DNA from: Pseudomonas putida
GTDB taxonomy: Bacteria; Pseudomonadota; Gammaproteobacteria; Pseudomonadales; Pseudomonadaceae
Length of the DNA stretch: 64,000 nucleotides
Reading direction: 5' to 3'
Assembly (NCBI RefSeq): GCF_028682475.1
Contig: NZ_JANHLE010000002.1
Location: 124,001-188,000, forward strand
The notes under the pieces are model-generated. The model was not told where the DNA came from, ran no database searches, and saw only the letters and a program-made list of their open reading frames with translations. The translations under genes and the position numbers were made by a program. Below, piece by piece: positions 9,288 to 17,249 of the stretch (the first letter of the stretch is position 1; each line of letters begins with the position of its first letter).

Positions 9288-10022
9288 ATGAATAGAAGTC
9301 TGTATTGCATGGTGCTGGCGTTACTGTTGCCCCTGCCGCTGCAGGCAGCGCCGGAGTTGAATATCGGCGGCTTGTACGATTACATCGACAGTGGCAAGAG
9401 CACCCTGCTCAAGCGTGTGCGCAACGGCGGCGACACGACCGCCTTCGTCAAGATCAGTGTCGCCGAGCTGGTGTATGACGAGCACGGCAAGGCCCGCGAG
9501 ATCGGCCTTGAATCGCTGCCGCTGGAGGAACGCGGTTTGGTGGTCAGCCCGGCCCGCTTGATCGTACCGGCGCGTGGTCTGCAATCGGTGCGGCTCTTGT
9601 ACCGTGGCGAGCGTGAGCGCGAGCGGTACTTTCGCGTGCGTTTCATCCCGGTGCTGCCAGAGGCCAATGACGGTTTCGCCGTCGATGAGGCCCAGGCCGA
9701 CGCCTACCGTGAAAGCCTCAAGGCCGGGGTCAGCCTGCTGGCCGGCTACGGTTCGTTGCTGTTTGTGCGGCCCGCTGACACCCGCTATGCGACCAGTACT
9801 CAGGGCGAGGGCGGCAAGCTGACGGTGGTCAATCATGGCAACAGCACGGTGGTACTCGATCACTTGCGCGTTTGCCAGGCGGCGAACGAGCAGTGCGATC
9901 CGGCCACCAAGCAGCACTTGCTGCCGGGGCGCACGCGCCAGTTCGAGGGCGGGCAGGGCCGGGTGTTCCAGTTCGAGCTACAGGAAGGCGAGCAGCGCCG
10001 GCATATGACGGTGCAAGGATGA
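9288..10022 (+). CDS. Periplasmic pilus chaperone, CS1/CFA type
   Basis: A 244-residue exported protein starting at ATG 9288 behind GGAGCTCAGG. The signal peptide is MNRSLYCMVLALLLPLPLQA. An immunoglobulin-like fold follows. Basic segments (LLKRVRNGG, RLLYRGERERERYFRVRFIPV) fit the chaperone subunit-binding face of the alternate family, and the RYFRVRFIPVLPE motif parallels the G1 strand of pilus chaperones. It stabilises pilin and adhesin before delivery to the usher. The TGA overlaps the next ATG (10019-10022), so chaperone and tip adhesin are coupled. The sequence before the start (9140-9287) is AT-richer and holds no gene I recognise. Confidence 0.85.
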   Translation: MNRSLYCMVLALLLPLPLQAAPELNIGGLYDYIDSGKSTLLKRVRNGGDTTAFVKISVAELVYDEHGKAREIGLESLPLEERGLVVSPARLIVPARGLQSVRLLYRGERERERYFRVRFIPVLPEANDGFAVDEAQADAYRESLKAGVSLLAGYGSLLFVRPADTRYATSTQGEGGKLTVVNHGNSTVVLDHLRVCQAANEQCDPATKQHLLPGRTRQFEGGQGRVFQFELQEGEQRRHMTVQG

Positions 10023-11209
10023 ATCGGGTCGTAGCCTTGCGCTGTCGCCCTCTATGGCTGGCAGGCCTGCTCGTGCTCATCGCGCCAGTGGCTCAAGCAC
10101 TCGAAGTTACGCTCAGCGCGCAGTATCGCGGAGAGAGCTCGGCAAAATTCGAGCACACCACGCCTCCGGCCTCCGTCTGCTCGTTCTTACCGTCAATGTG
10201 TACGAACAGGTTGACGGTCACCCTGCCTGTTACTTACACCAAACTTACCGAGGTGGCGACCGAGCCGCGTGAGAATTTCTACGTCAGGGTGCCGGAGCGG
10301 CGGCAGGTGGATGTCTACCACGAGCAAACCGGCGAAGCCTATCAGCTGCAGCTCAATTTCACTGCCATTTCACAGCGGGTTGCCAGCCCTCGCAGAGAAC
10401 GTAACCCTGCCGCCAACAGTAACCGGATGGGGGGCAACTGCCAGGTTCAGAACGGAATGTGGCTGTCGCAGAATGAATTCCTCACGCGCTGGCAGTTTCC
10501 CATTACTCCGGGGGATTGCGCGACTCGAGCTACATCGGCTTTTTGGGGCCAGCAGGAAACTGTAACCACCTCGGAACTGAGTGTTGTCTACACCCTCGGG
10601 TTACCGCCGACGCACAGGGTCAAGCCTGGAGTCTACCGTGGCAGCGTCACCTACACCCTGGGCGCAGGTGGCGACTTCGACTTCGGTAACAACGTCACCG
10701 CGCTGAACGGCAACAGTGTCACAGTCAATATCGTCCTGGACGTCCAGCACAGTTTCCTCCTGGATTTCCCCCTCGGTTTCGATCGCGCCGTGCTGGATCC
10801 GCCGGGTGGCTGGTCTGCCTGGCTCGACGGTGGGCGGGTTCCACCACGGCTCTCCAGCGACCTGTCGATGCGCCTGTGGTCGACCGGGCCGTTCAAGGTC
10901 TACAAACAGTGCGAATACGACGTTGGCGATGGCTGCGGCATTCGTAACCGCCGCGGCGAAGAGGTTGCGCTGAAGGTGGCGATTACGCTGCCCTATGGCA
11001 TTCGTTACCAAGGCTGGCAGACGGTCAACAAGATGGCGTTGCCGACCGGGCAGGCTGCAGCGTTGGAGCTCCAGTCGATACTGCCAACGGTCAATGGACC
11101 GAGCCAACTGCATTTCGAAGTGGCCCAGGATGATCTGCGCCCCATGCTCGAGCGTGGCGGTGAGCTGTACAGCGGCAAGGTCACCGTGATCTTCGACGCA
11201 GAACCGTAA
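10019..11209 (+). CDS. Pilus tip adhesin/initiator, CfaE/CblD family
   Basis: A 396-residue exported protein with signal peptide ending ...LIAPVAQA before LEVTLSAQYRG. The size and operon position match the minor subunit of CS1-type pili, which sits at the tip, binds the receptor through an N-terminal domain and starts polymerisation through a C-terminal pilin-like domain. Several Cys pairs are visible (VCSFLPSMC, NCQ...GDC, QCEYDVGDGC), suggesting disulfides in both domains. The YRGSVTYTLGAGGDFDFG segment marks the family linker region. Receptor specificity cannot be inferred. A 29-base gap leads to the response-regulator gene, so the regulator may share the transcript. Confidence 0.85.
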   Translation: MNRVVALRCRPLWLAGLLVLIAPVAQALEVTLSAQYRGESSAKFEHTTPPASVCSFLPSMCTNRLTVTLPVTYTKLTEVATEPRENFYVRVPERRQVDVYHEQTGEAYQLQLNFTAISQRVASPRRERNPAANSNRMGGNCQVQNGMWLSQNEFLTRWQFPITPGDCATRATSAFWGQQETVTTSELSVVYTLGLPPTHRVKPGVYRGSVTYTLGAGGDFDFGNNVTALNGNSVTVNIVLDVQHSFLLDFPLGFDRAVLDPPGGWSAWLDGGRVPPRLSSDLSMRLWSTGPFKVYKQCEYDVGDGCGIRNRRGEEVALKVAITLPYGIRYQGWQTVNKMALPTGQAAALELQSILPTVNGPSQLHFEVAQDDLRPMLERGGELYSGKVTVIFDAEP

Positions 11210-11238
11210 GAAGGCGCAATTTCTAGTGAGGATGGATC

Positions 11239-11865
11239 ATGTTCAAAGCTGTCGTGGTCGACGACCACCCCTTCATCCGTTCCACGGTTTGCATGCTGCT
11301 GCGCCAGGAGCAGCTGGAGGTGGTCGGCCAGGCCGACAATGGCATCGACGCACTGCACCTGGCGCGTGAGCAGACGCCGGATCTGATCATCCTCGATATC
11401 GCCATGCCCAAGCTGGACGGCCTCGAAGTCATCGCCAGGATCAGGGCCATGCCGCGTCCGGCCAAGGCCCTGGTGCTGACTTCACAGCTGGCTGAAGCTT
11501 ATTCACTGCGCTGCATGCAGGCCGGAGCGGTGGGCTACGTGTCGAAAACCGACGACCTCGGCGAGCTGTGCAAGGCGGTGCATGCGGTGATGTCCGGCTA
11601 CACCTACTTTCCCGACGTGACCCTGAGCTCGGTGCATCACCAGGACCTGCGCGCCAGCGAGGCGCACTGCATCGCCCGCCTCAGCGACCGCGAGCTGATG
11701 GTCCTGCAGCACCTGGCGCGGGGCCTGAGCAATAAAGCCATCGGCGAAATCATGTTGTTGAGCAACAAGACCATCAGCACCTACAAGAGCCGCCTGCTGG
11801 AAAAACTCAGGGTAAGTTCGTTGGTTGACCTGGCTGACCTCGCTCGCCGCAACCTGCTCATATAA
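11239..11865 (+). CDS. Response regulator, NarL/FixJ (LuxR-HTH) family, BvgA-like
   Basis: A 208-residue protein with a receiver domain (1-120) and a C-terminal LuxR-type HTH (about 145-205). The receiver has the acidic pocket VVDDH, the phospho-acceptor Asp53 in LIILDIAMPK and the conserved Lys in VSKTDD. The HTH is LSDRELMVLQHLARGLSNKAI followed by the recognition helix SNKTISTYKSRLLEKL. GAGGATGG precedes the ATG. It ends 13 bases before the likely start of the BvgS-like kinase. Its position directly after the pilus operon suggests it controls pilus expression; that is inference. Confidence 0.92.
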   Translation: MFKAVVVDDHPFIRSTVCMLLRQEQLEVVGQADNGIDALHLAREQTPDLIILDIAMPKLDGLEVIARIRAMPRPAKALVLTSQLAEAYSLRCMQAGAVGYVSKTDDLGELCKAVHAVMSGYTYFPDVTLSSVHHQDLRASEAHCIARLSDRELMVLQHLARGLSNKAIGEIMLLSNKTISTYKSRLLEKLRVSSLVDLADLARRNLLI

Positions 11866-11878
11866 GCCGCGTCGGTTC

Positions 11879-14362
11879 GTGTTGACGCGTGTCCTGTTGC
11901 TGGCACTGTTGTGCTGCCTGGTGCCGGCGCCAGCCCAGGCTGCGCCGACCCTGCACTCACGGGCTACGCTCGACAGCCCCCGACCGGAGCCGGACGGTGC
12001 CGAACTGCGCTGGTTGTGGGAGCGGCGGCAACTGCGCCTGGGGGTGATGGAGCGGGACAATCCGCCGTTCGACATTCTCGGCACCGGCCAGGTGTTCGAG
12101 GGCCTCACCGCCGACTATGCCGGGCTGATCGCCGAACAATTGCACCTGCAGGTCGAGGTGCGTGCCTATGCCTCTTTCGCCGAGGCGGTGGCGGCCTTGC
12201 ACGAGGGGGCGATCGACCTGATTGGTTCGGTGTCCGGGCAACAGGCTCGGGAGACTGGTTTGCGCCTGTCGCGGGCCTACGCCGAGGATCGTCCGGTGCT
12301 GATTGCTCAGGAGGAAGGGGCCGCGCGTATCGGGCGCGAGGATGATTTCAGGCTGGCGATGGTCGAAGGCTACCGTTCCGTCGAGACGTTGCGTGAGCAC
12401 TTTCCGCGGGCCCGCCTGCAACTGCATCCGTCGCGCTTCAGTGCCCTGGCTGCCGTGTCGCTTGGTCACGCCGATGTCTTCCTCGGCAATGCCTTGGGCA
12501 GTCGCTACGTGCTGGGCCGTAGCCAGTTGGGGGCGGTCGAGGAAATCGGCGATGCCGCCTTGCCAACGCAAGGCATAGGCTTTGCCATGCGCGAAAGCGA
12601 CGGACCGTTGCCGCGCCTGGTGGATGCGGCGCTGGCCAGCCTGACCGAGCGCCAGCAGGCGCGGATCGGCGAGCGCTGGAGCCCGATGGCCGGCGCCGGG
12701 CACAAGCCCGAGCCTCTGCAGTTCAGTGTCGCCGAGCATCGTTGGCTGCGCGAAAATCCGACGGTGACGGTGCTGGTCGACGAACAGTTGCTGCCCCTGA
12801 GCTTTCGCGATGGCAAGGCCCAGTTGCGCGGGTTGAGCCTGGATGTCCTGCAACTGATTGCCCGGCGCACCGGCCTGCAGTTCGAGGTGCGCGCCGGTGG
12901 CAGTGTCGAGCGGATGATCGCGCAACTGCAGCAGGGCAAGGCCCAAGTGATCGCCGGCCTGCCTCACAGCCCGCTGCGTGAGCAGCAGTTGCTGTTCAGC
13001 CGTGCTTACCTCAGTGCCTCGAGAGTGCTGGTCAGTCGGGATGAAGCTCATGCACCCACCAGCCTGGCACAGTTGCAGGGCCGCAAGCTGGCGTTGGTCA
13101 ATGGCAGTGCCTTGGCCGAGCTTGTGCGCCAGCGCTATCCACAGATCCAGCAATTGCATGTGCCTGGCCCGGTGGCCGCCCTGAAGGCGGTAGCCCGCGG
13201 CGAGGCGGCCGCCACCGTCTTGACCCTCGACGCCGCCCGCCCGCTGATCGCCCGCGGGTTCCCTGGTCGCTTGAAAGTCAGTGCCAGTCTGGCCTTGCCA
13301 CCGGCGCACTTTGCCCTGGCCAGCAGCCGTGGAACGCCCGAACTGCAGTCGATTCTCAACAAGGCCCTGCTCAGCCTCGCCCCACGTGAGACCGACGCGC
13401 TGGTGCGGCGCTGGCGCAATCCGATGATCGTTGCCGATAGCGACTGGCCGCGCTACCGCCAGCGGATTCTGCTGGGTTTCGCTGTGGTGCTGGCACTGCT
13501 GCTCCTGGCCTCGCTGTGGATCCGCTACCTGCGTCGGCTGCAGGTCGAGTTACGCCGCACCAAGGCTGAGGCTGATACGGCCAACCAGGCCAAGACGCAG
13601 TTTCTTACCACCATGAGCCACGAGATCCGCACCCCGTTGCATGCCGTGCTGGGTATGCTTGAACTGGCTCAGCGCAAGGCCGAGCAGGGGGTACTCGATC
13701 ACCTGGCGATCGAGGTGGCGGCCGATGCTGCGGGTGGCCTGCTGGAGTTGATCGGCGATGTTCTCGACATCACCCGCATCGAGGCCGGCCAGTTGCAGCT
13801 GGCACCCCAGCGGGTGCGTCTGCGTGAGCAAGTGGCGCGGGTAGTGCAGTTGTTTGAACAGCAGGCCCGTAGCAAGGGCCTGACGCTGCGCCTGGATGCT
13901 GAGGGCGCGGTGGATACCGAGGTGATGCTCGACCCTGTGCGTTTCAAGCAGGTACTGGCCAATCTGCTGAGCAATGCCGTCAAGTTCACTTGCCAGGGAC
14001 ATGTACGCGTCAGTTTGCGGGCGCAGGCCGTTGGCGAGCGATTGTCCGTCGAGTTACAGGTCGAGGACACCGGCATTGGCATTGCCGCCGCCGAGCTGGC
14101 CGGGCTCGGCCAGCCTTTTCGCCAGGCCAGTAACCAGCGCCAGTCGCCGCGCAGCAGCACCGGGCTGGGCCTGGGCATCAGCCGAAGTCTGTGCGAAATG
14201 ATGGGGGGGGCGGATGGCGATGCACAGTGTGCTGGGCCACGGCACACGGGTGGAGATCCTCCTCGACCTGGCGCGCCTGCCGGCCGAGCACCAGGCACAG
14301 TCGCTGCGAGCAACGCAGGTGGTTTCGACGGGTGTGCGCCTGCGGGTGCTGGTGGTCGATGA
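11879..14362 (+). CDS. BvgS-like hybrid sensor kinase, N-terminal part (frameshifted at a G8 tract)
   Basis: Read from GTG 11879: a signal/anchor (VLTRVLLLALLCCLVPAPAQ), two tandem periplasmic Venus-flytrap (SBP_bac_3) domains at about 35-265 and 285-520, one membrane span near 540-560, then HisKA with the phospho-acceptor His near 581 (MSHEIRTPLHAVLGM) and HATPase_c with N box (LANLLSNAVKFT), G1 (VEDTGIGIA) and G2 (STGLGLGIS). After EMMGG (poly-G 14203-14210) this frame gives about 50 unrelated residues and stops. Removing one G restores MMGGRMAMHSVLGHGTRVEI and joins the receiver and Hpt domains at 14214-15083, giving a 1,067-residue BvgS-type protein. The exact start (GTG 11879 or TTG 11882) is uncertain. 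Sensor ligand unknown. Confidence 0.85.
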   Translation: MLTRVLLLALLCCLVPAPAQAAPTLHSRATLDSPRPEPDGAELRWLWERRQLRLGVMERDNPPFDILGTGQVFEGLTADYAGLIAEQLHLQVEVRAYASFAEAVAALHEGAIDLIGSVSGQQARETGLRLSRAYAEDRPVLIAQEEGAARIGREDDFRLAMVEGYRSVETLREHFPRARLQLHPSRFSALAAVSLGHADVFLGNALGSRYVLGRSQLGAVEEIGDAALPTQGIGFAMRESDGPLPRLVDAALASLTERQQARIGERWSPMAGAGHKPEPLQFSVAEHRWLRENPTVTVLVDEQLLPLSFRDGKAQLRGLSLDVLQLIARRTGLQFEVRAGGSVERMIAQLQQGKAQVIAGLPHSPLREQQLLFSRAYLSASRVLVSRDEAHAPTSLAQLQGRKLALVNGSALAELVRQRYPQIQQLHVPGPVAALKAVARGEAAATVLTLDAARPLIARGFPGRLKVSASLALPPAHFALASSRGTPELQSILNKALLSLAPRETDALVRRWRNPMIVADSDWPRYRQRILLGFAVVLALLLLASLWIRYLRRLQVELRRTKAEADTANQAKTQFLTTMSHEIRTPLHAVLGMLELAQRKAEQGVLDHLAIEVAADAAGGLLELIGDVLDITRIEAGQLQLAPQRVRLREQVARVVQLFEQQARSKGLTLRLDAEGAVDTEVMLDPVRFKQVLANLLSNAVKFTCQGHVRVSLRAQAVGERLSVELQVEDTGIGIAAAELAGLGQPFRQASNQRQSPRSSTGLGLGISRSLCEMMGGADGDAQCAGPRHTGGDPPRPGAPAGRAPGTVAASNAGGFDGCAPAGAGGR

Positions 14363-15083
14363 TTACCCGCCCAATCGCCTGTTGCTGGCGCAGCAGCTGG
14401 AGTACCTGGGACACCAGGCCCGGGTCGCCGAAGACGGTGCCCAGGGCTTGCGGCTGTGGCTGAAGGAGCAGATTGATGTGGTGATCAGTGACTGCAACAT
14501 GCCGCGCCTGAACGGTCACGCCCTGGCGCGCGCGATCCGTTTGCATGAACGGCGCCGCCGCAGGCCGGCGTGCCGGCTCATCGGCCTGACTGCCAATGCG
14601 CTGGAAAGCGAGCGCCAGCGCTGCCTTGCCGTTGGCATGGATGACTGCCTGTTCAAGCCGCTTGGGCTGGATGCGCTGGTGCGGGCGCTGTACCCGTCTG
14701 CAGCAATGCCCGAGGATGTTACGCCGCTCCTGGACCTGCGCCATCTTCTGCGTCTGGTCGGCGGTGACCAGACGGCGTTCAAGGCGCTGCTTGCCGATCT
14801 GCGCAGCAGCAACCAGGAAGACTTGCGACGCCTGGAAGCGCTGGACAATGACCCACCGGCACTTGCGGAGCTGGCGCATCGGATCAAGGGTGGCGCGAGG
14901 ATTGCCCGGGCCGAAGGCGTGATCAGGGCCTGCCAGCAAGTGGAACTCACCTGCGAATCCAGACCGTTCGAGGCCTCGCACCTGCGCCGCGATGTCCAGG
15001 CGCTGCGCCAAGCCTTGCAACGTCTGGACATGCAGCTGGCCGAGCGGATCGCAACGGATCCGCCCGATTCATATCATCCCTAG
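14214..15083 (+). CDS. Receiver and Hpt domains of the BvgS-like kinase (separate frame)
   Basis: This frame begins with the end of the kinase ATPase domain (MHSVLGHGTRVEILLDLARL), then a receiver domain from about residue 43. The receiver carries LRVLVVDDY, the phospho-acceptor Asp in VVISDCNMPRLNG and Lys in LFKPLGLDALV. A C-terminal Hpt domain follows, with its His in LAHRIKGGARIA. In BvgS-like proteins these relay phosphate from the kinase His through Asp and His to the response regulator. With one base removed from the G8 tract upstream it is continuous with the kinase. If translated alone it has no good ribosome site at ATG 14214. It overlaps the convergent DUF3309 gene by 15 bases. Confidence 0.8.
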   Translation: MAMHSVLGHGTRVEILLDLARLPAEHQAQSLRATQVVSTGVRLRVLVVDDYPPNRLLLAQQLEYLGHQARVAEDGAQGLRLWLKEQIDVVISDCNMPRLNGHALARAIRLHERRRRRPACRLIGLTANALESERQRCLAVGMDDCLFKPLGLDALVRALYPSAAMPEDVTPLLDLRHLLRLVGGDQTAFKALLADLRSSNQEDLRRLEALDNDPPALAELAHRIKGGARIARAEGVIRACQQVELTCESRPFEASHLRRDVQALRQALQRLDMQLAERIATDPPDSYHP

Positions 15084-15221
15084 CAGTAGCAACACGAGCA
15101 GGACGACCAATACCACGCCGATAATGCCGGAAGGGCCGTAGCCCCAGCTGCGCGAGTGGGGAAAGACCGGCAAGCCACCGATCAGCAGCAGGATCAGGAT
15201 GATGATGAGGATCGTGGTCAT
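15069..15221 (-). CDS. DUF3309 small hydrophobic membrane protein
   Basis: A 50-residue ORF, ATG at 15219-15221, with AAGGATT about 8 bases before it. The protein is two hydrophobic helices (MTTILIIILILLLIGGLP and IGVVLVVLLVLLLLGMI) around the motif HSRSWGYGPSG. That matches the DUF3309 family of tiny membrane proteins found widely in pseudomonads and rhizobia. Function is unknown; relatives are often stress-induced. It overlaps the 3' end of the convergent kinase gene by 15 bases. Confidence 0.88.
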   Translation of the reverse strand: MTTILIIILILLLIGGLPVFPHSRSWGYGPSGIIGVVLVVLLVLLLLGMI

Positions 15222-15439
15222 GGTTGAATCCTTGAGTGGTTCGAGGATAAGGGCCCCAATGCTGGCCGCTTACAGTTGCGACCGGTGTAACGGTGAAAAA
15301 ATTCAATTTCTTGTTTTTGGCACCGCCTACCGGCATGTGCCGCATGCCTGCCCATTCAGCACCCTGATTGGTGTCCGTGCCCGGTCTGTGCTCGGTTATT
15401 CTGCCGTTCATATCCACTGGCAGAACAAGGCGCGCCACC

Positions 15440-16252
15440 ATGCACAACCGCATCATGATTACCGGAGCCGGTTCGGGGCTCGGCCGCGAGATCGCCCTGC
15501 GTTGGGCCCGCGAGGGCTGGCGCCTGGCCCTGGCTGACGTCAATGAAGCAGGCCTGCGCGACACCCTGGCCCTGGTGCGCGAGGCGGGCGGCGAAGGATT
15601 CGTGCAGCGCTGCGACGTGCGCGACTACAGTCAACTGACCGCCCTGGCCCAGGCCTGCGAGGAGAAATTCGGCGGCATCGATGTGATCGTCAACAATGCC
15701 GGTGTGGCCTCCGGCGGTTTCTTCAGCGAGCTGTCGCTGGAAGACTGGGAGTGGCAGCTGTCGATCAACCTGATGGGCGTGGTCAAGGGCTGCAAAGCCT
15801 TCCTGCCGATGCTTGAGCGCAGCAAGGGGCGGATCATCAACATCGCCTCGATGGCGGCCTTGATGCAAGGGCCGGCGATGAGCAACTACAACGTCGCCAA
15901 GGCGGGGGTGCTGGCCCTTTCGGAAAGCCTGTTGATCGAATTGCGTCAACAGCAGGTGGCTGTGCATGTGGTGTGCCCGTCGTTCTTCCAGACCAATCTG
16001 CTGGACTCGTTCCGCGGGCCGACCCCGGCGATGAAAGCCCAGGTCGGCAAGCTGCTGGAAAGCTCGCCGATCAGCGCCGCCGATATTGCCGGGTATATCT
16101 TCCAGCAGGTCGCCGACGGTCAATTCCTGATCCTGCCCCATGAGCAGGGGCGTGAGGCCTGGCAGCTCAAACAACGCAACCCGCAGCTGATCTACGACGA
16201 GATGGCGACTATGGCCGAGAAAATGCGGGCCAAGGCGAAACCGACGCTGTAG
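15440..16252 (+). CDS. Short-chain dehydrogenase/reductase (SDR)
   Basis: A 270-residue classical SDR from ATG 15440. It has the NAD(P)-binding [12 protein letters not shown] at residues 8-19, NNAGVASGG, the catalytic Ser in IINIASMAA and Tyr-x3-Lys as YNVAK at about 150-154. Asp at the end of strand two ([10 protein letters not shown]) suggests NAD(H) preference. The substrate is unknown. Pseudomonas annotations of close relatives are just SDR family oxidoreductase. An upstream in-frame start exists but lies before the promoter-like AT-rich segment, so the shorter start fitting the Rossmann fold is chosen. It is followed after 52 bases by the ynfA-like gene. Confidence 0.88.
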   Translation: MHNRIMITGAGSGLGREIALRWAREGWRLALADVNEAGLRDTLALVREAGGEGFVQRCDVRDYSQLTALAQACEEKFGGIDVIVNNAGVASGGFFSELSLEDWEWQLSINLMGVVKGCKAFLPMLERSKGRIINIASMAALMQGPAMSNYNVAKAGVLALSESLLIELRQQQVAVHVVCPSFFQTNLLDSFRGPTPAMKAQVGKLLESSPISAADIAGYIFQQVADGQFLILPHEQGREAWQLKQRNPQLIYDEMATMAEKMRAKAKPTL

Positions 16253-16304
16253 GCGTCGATCCGCTATCCTTGGCCCCGTTTTCAACCGGAACGGGCTCCT
16301 TGGT

Positions 16305-16637
16305 GTGATCAATTACCTGTGGTTTTTCCTTGCGGCGGTCTTCGAGATCGCTGGTTGCTATGCCTTTTACATGTGGTTGCGGCTGGGCAAGAGCGGCTGG
16401 TGGATTGCCCCGGCACTGCTCAGCCTGACCCTGTTCGCGCTGATCCTGACCCGTGTCGAGGCCGCCTATGCCGGGCGCGCCTACGCCGCCTATGGCGGCA
16501 TCTACATCGTCACCTCGTTGCTGTGGCTGGCGCTGGTCGAACGCGCACGACCGCTGGGCAGCGACTGGATCGGCGCGCTGCTCTGTGTGCTGGGGGCCAG
16601 CATCATCATCCTGGGGCCGCGGTTGCAGAGCACCTGA
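16305..16637 (+). CDS. UPF0060 (YnfA) family membrane protein
   Basis: A 110-residue protein from GTG 16305 with four membrane spans, matching the UPF0060/YnfA family in length and motifs ([58 protein letters not shown]). YnfA relatives resemble half of a small multidrug resistance exporter fold and have been linked to efflux in some enterobacteria. Its role here is unproven. It may be cotranscribed with the SDR gene. Confidence 0.93.
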   Translation: MINYLWFFLAAVFEIAGCYAFYMWLRLGKSGWWIAPALLSLTLFALILTRVEAAYAGRAYAAYGGIYIVTSLLWLALVERARPLGSDWIGALLCVLGASIIILGPRLQST

Positions 16638-16772
16638 ACAAGCGAAAACGACGAAAATCTGTAGGCAAATTCGTCGATTTTAGTGGGATCGGTCTATTTT
16701 ACTGACGGAGCATTGCTGCGCTCTGACACCCCGTGCAGTCTCCGAATTCTCAGCGTTGTGGAGGATCGGAGC

Positions 16773-16955
16773 ATGTTGGTAATAGGACGCGAAGTAGGAG
16801 AAGTCATCGCCATTGATGAGCACATTAAGGTCAGGGTGCTTTCGGTGGAGGGCAATACCGTGCGCTTCGGTATCAGCGCACCTCGCGAAATCGAAGTGCA
16901 CAGGGCAGAAGTCTATCGGCGCATTGTCGAACAGGCCGCCAAGGATGCGGGCTGA
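16773..16955 (+). CDS. rsmI: CsrA/RsmA-family post-transcriptional regulator, RsmI type
   Basis: A 60-residue CsrA-family RNA-binding protein preceded by GGAGGATCGGAGC. The five-strand core and C-terminal helix are complete. The RNA-contacting Arg44 is present (EVHRAEVYRRI), but the N-terminal strand MLVIGREVGEVIAI differs from the canonical MLILTRRVGETLMI of RsmA. This divergent form, located beside yheU in P. putida, is RsmI, one of three Rsm proteins there. Such proteins bind GGA motifs in mRNA leaders and adjust biofilm, motility and secondary metabolism, and are titrated by RsmY/Z-type small RNAs. The stop codon directly abuts that of convergent yheU. Confidence 0.9.
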   Translation: MLVIGREVGEVIAIDEHIKVRVLSVEGNTVRFGISAPREIEVHRAEVYRRIVEQAAKDAG

Positions 16956-17183
16956 TCAGTCGAACAGTTCTTTCGGTACGTCGTGCTTGGCCAGCAGTTG
17001 GCATTGCTGGCTTTCGAGGTCGAACAGAATGAACGCCTGCTTTTTCGCCAGGGCTTGGCGCACGCGTAGCACGCGGGTTTCCAGCGGGGTGTCGTCGCCG
17101 TTGTCGGTGCCGTCGCGGGTGACGAAATCCTCGATCAAGCGGGTGAGGGTTTCGGCTTCCAGTTGTTCGTAAGGAATCAGCAT
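16956..17183 (-). CDS. yheU: YheU family protein (UPF0270)
   Basis: A 75-residue protein starting at ATG 17183 with AAGGAA just upstream on the minus strand is not seen, but MLIPYEQLEAETLTRLIEDF matches the family start exactly; an alternative TTG three bases earlier is not needed. The conserved block EDFVTRDGTDNGDDTPLE is present. UPF0270 proteins are small soluble proteins of unknown function, widespread in gammaproteobacteria. It converges on rsmI with no spacer. Confidence 0.92.
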   Translation of the reverse strand: MLIPYEQLEAETLTRLIEDFVTRDGTDNGDDTPLETRVLRVRQALAKKQAFILFDLESQQCQLLAKHDVPKELFD

Positions 17184-17249
17184 CAATCAGTACAGGTTTG
17201 GCGAAGTGTGTACCTATGCTACGCGAAACCTGTCCTGACTGTGTAGGCA

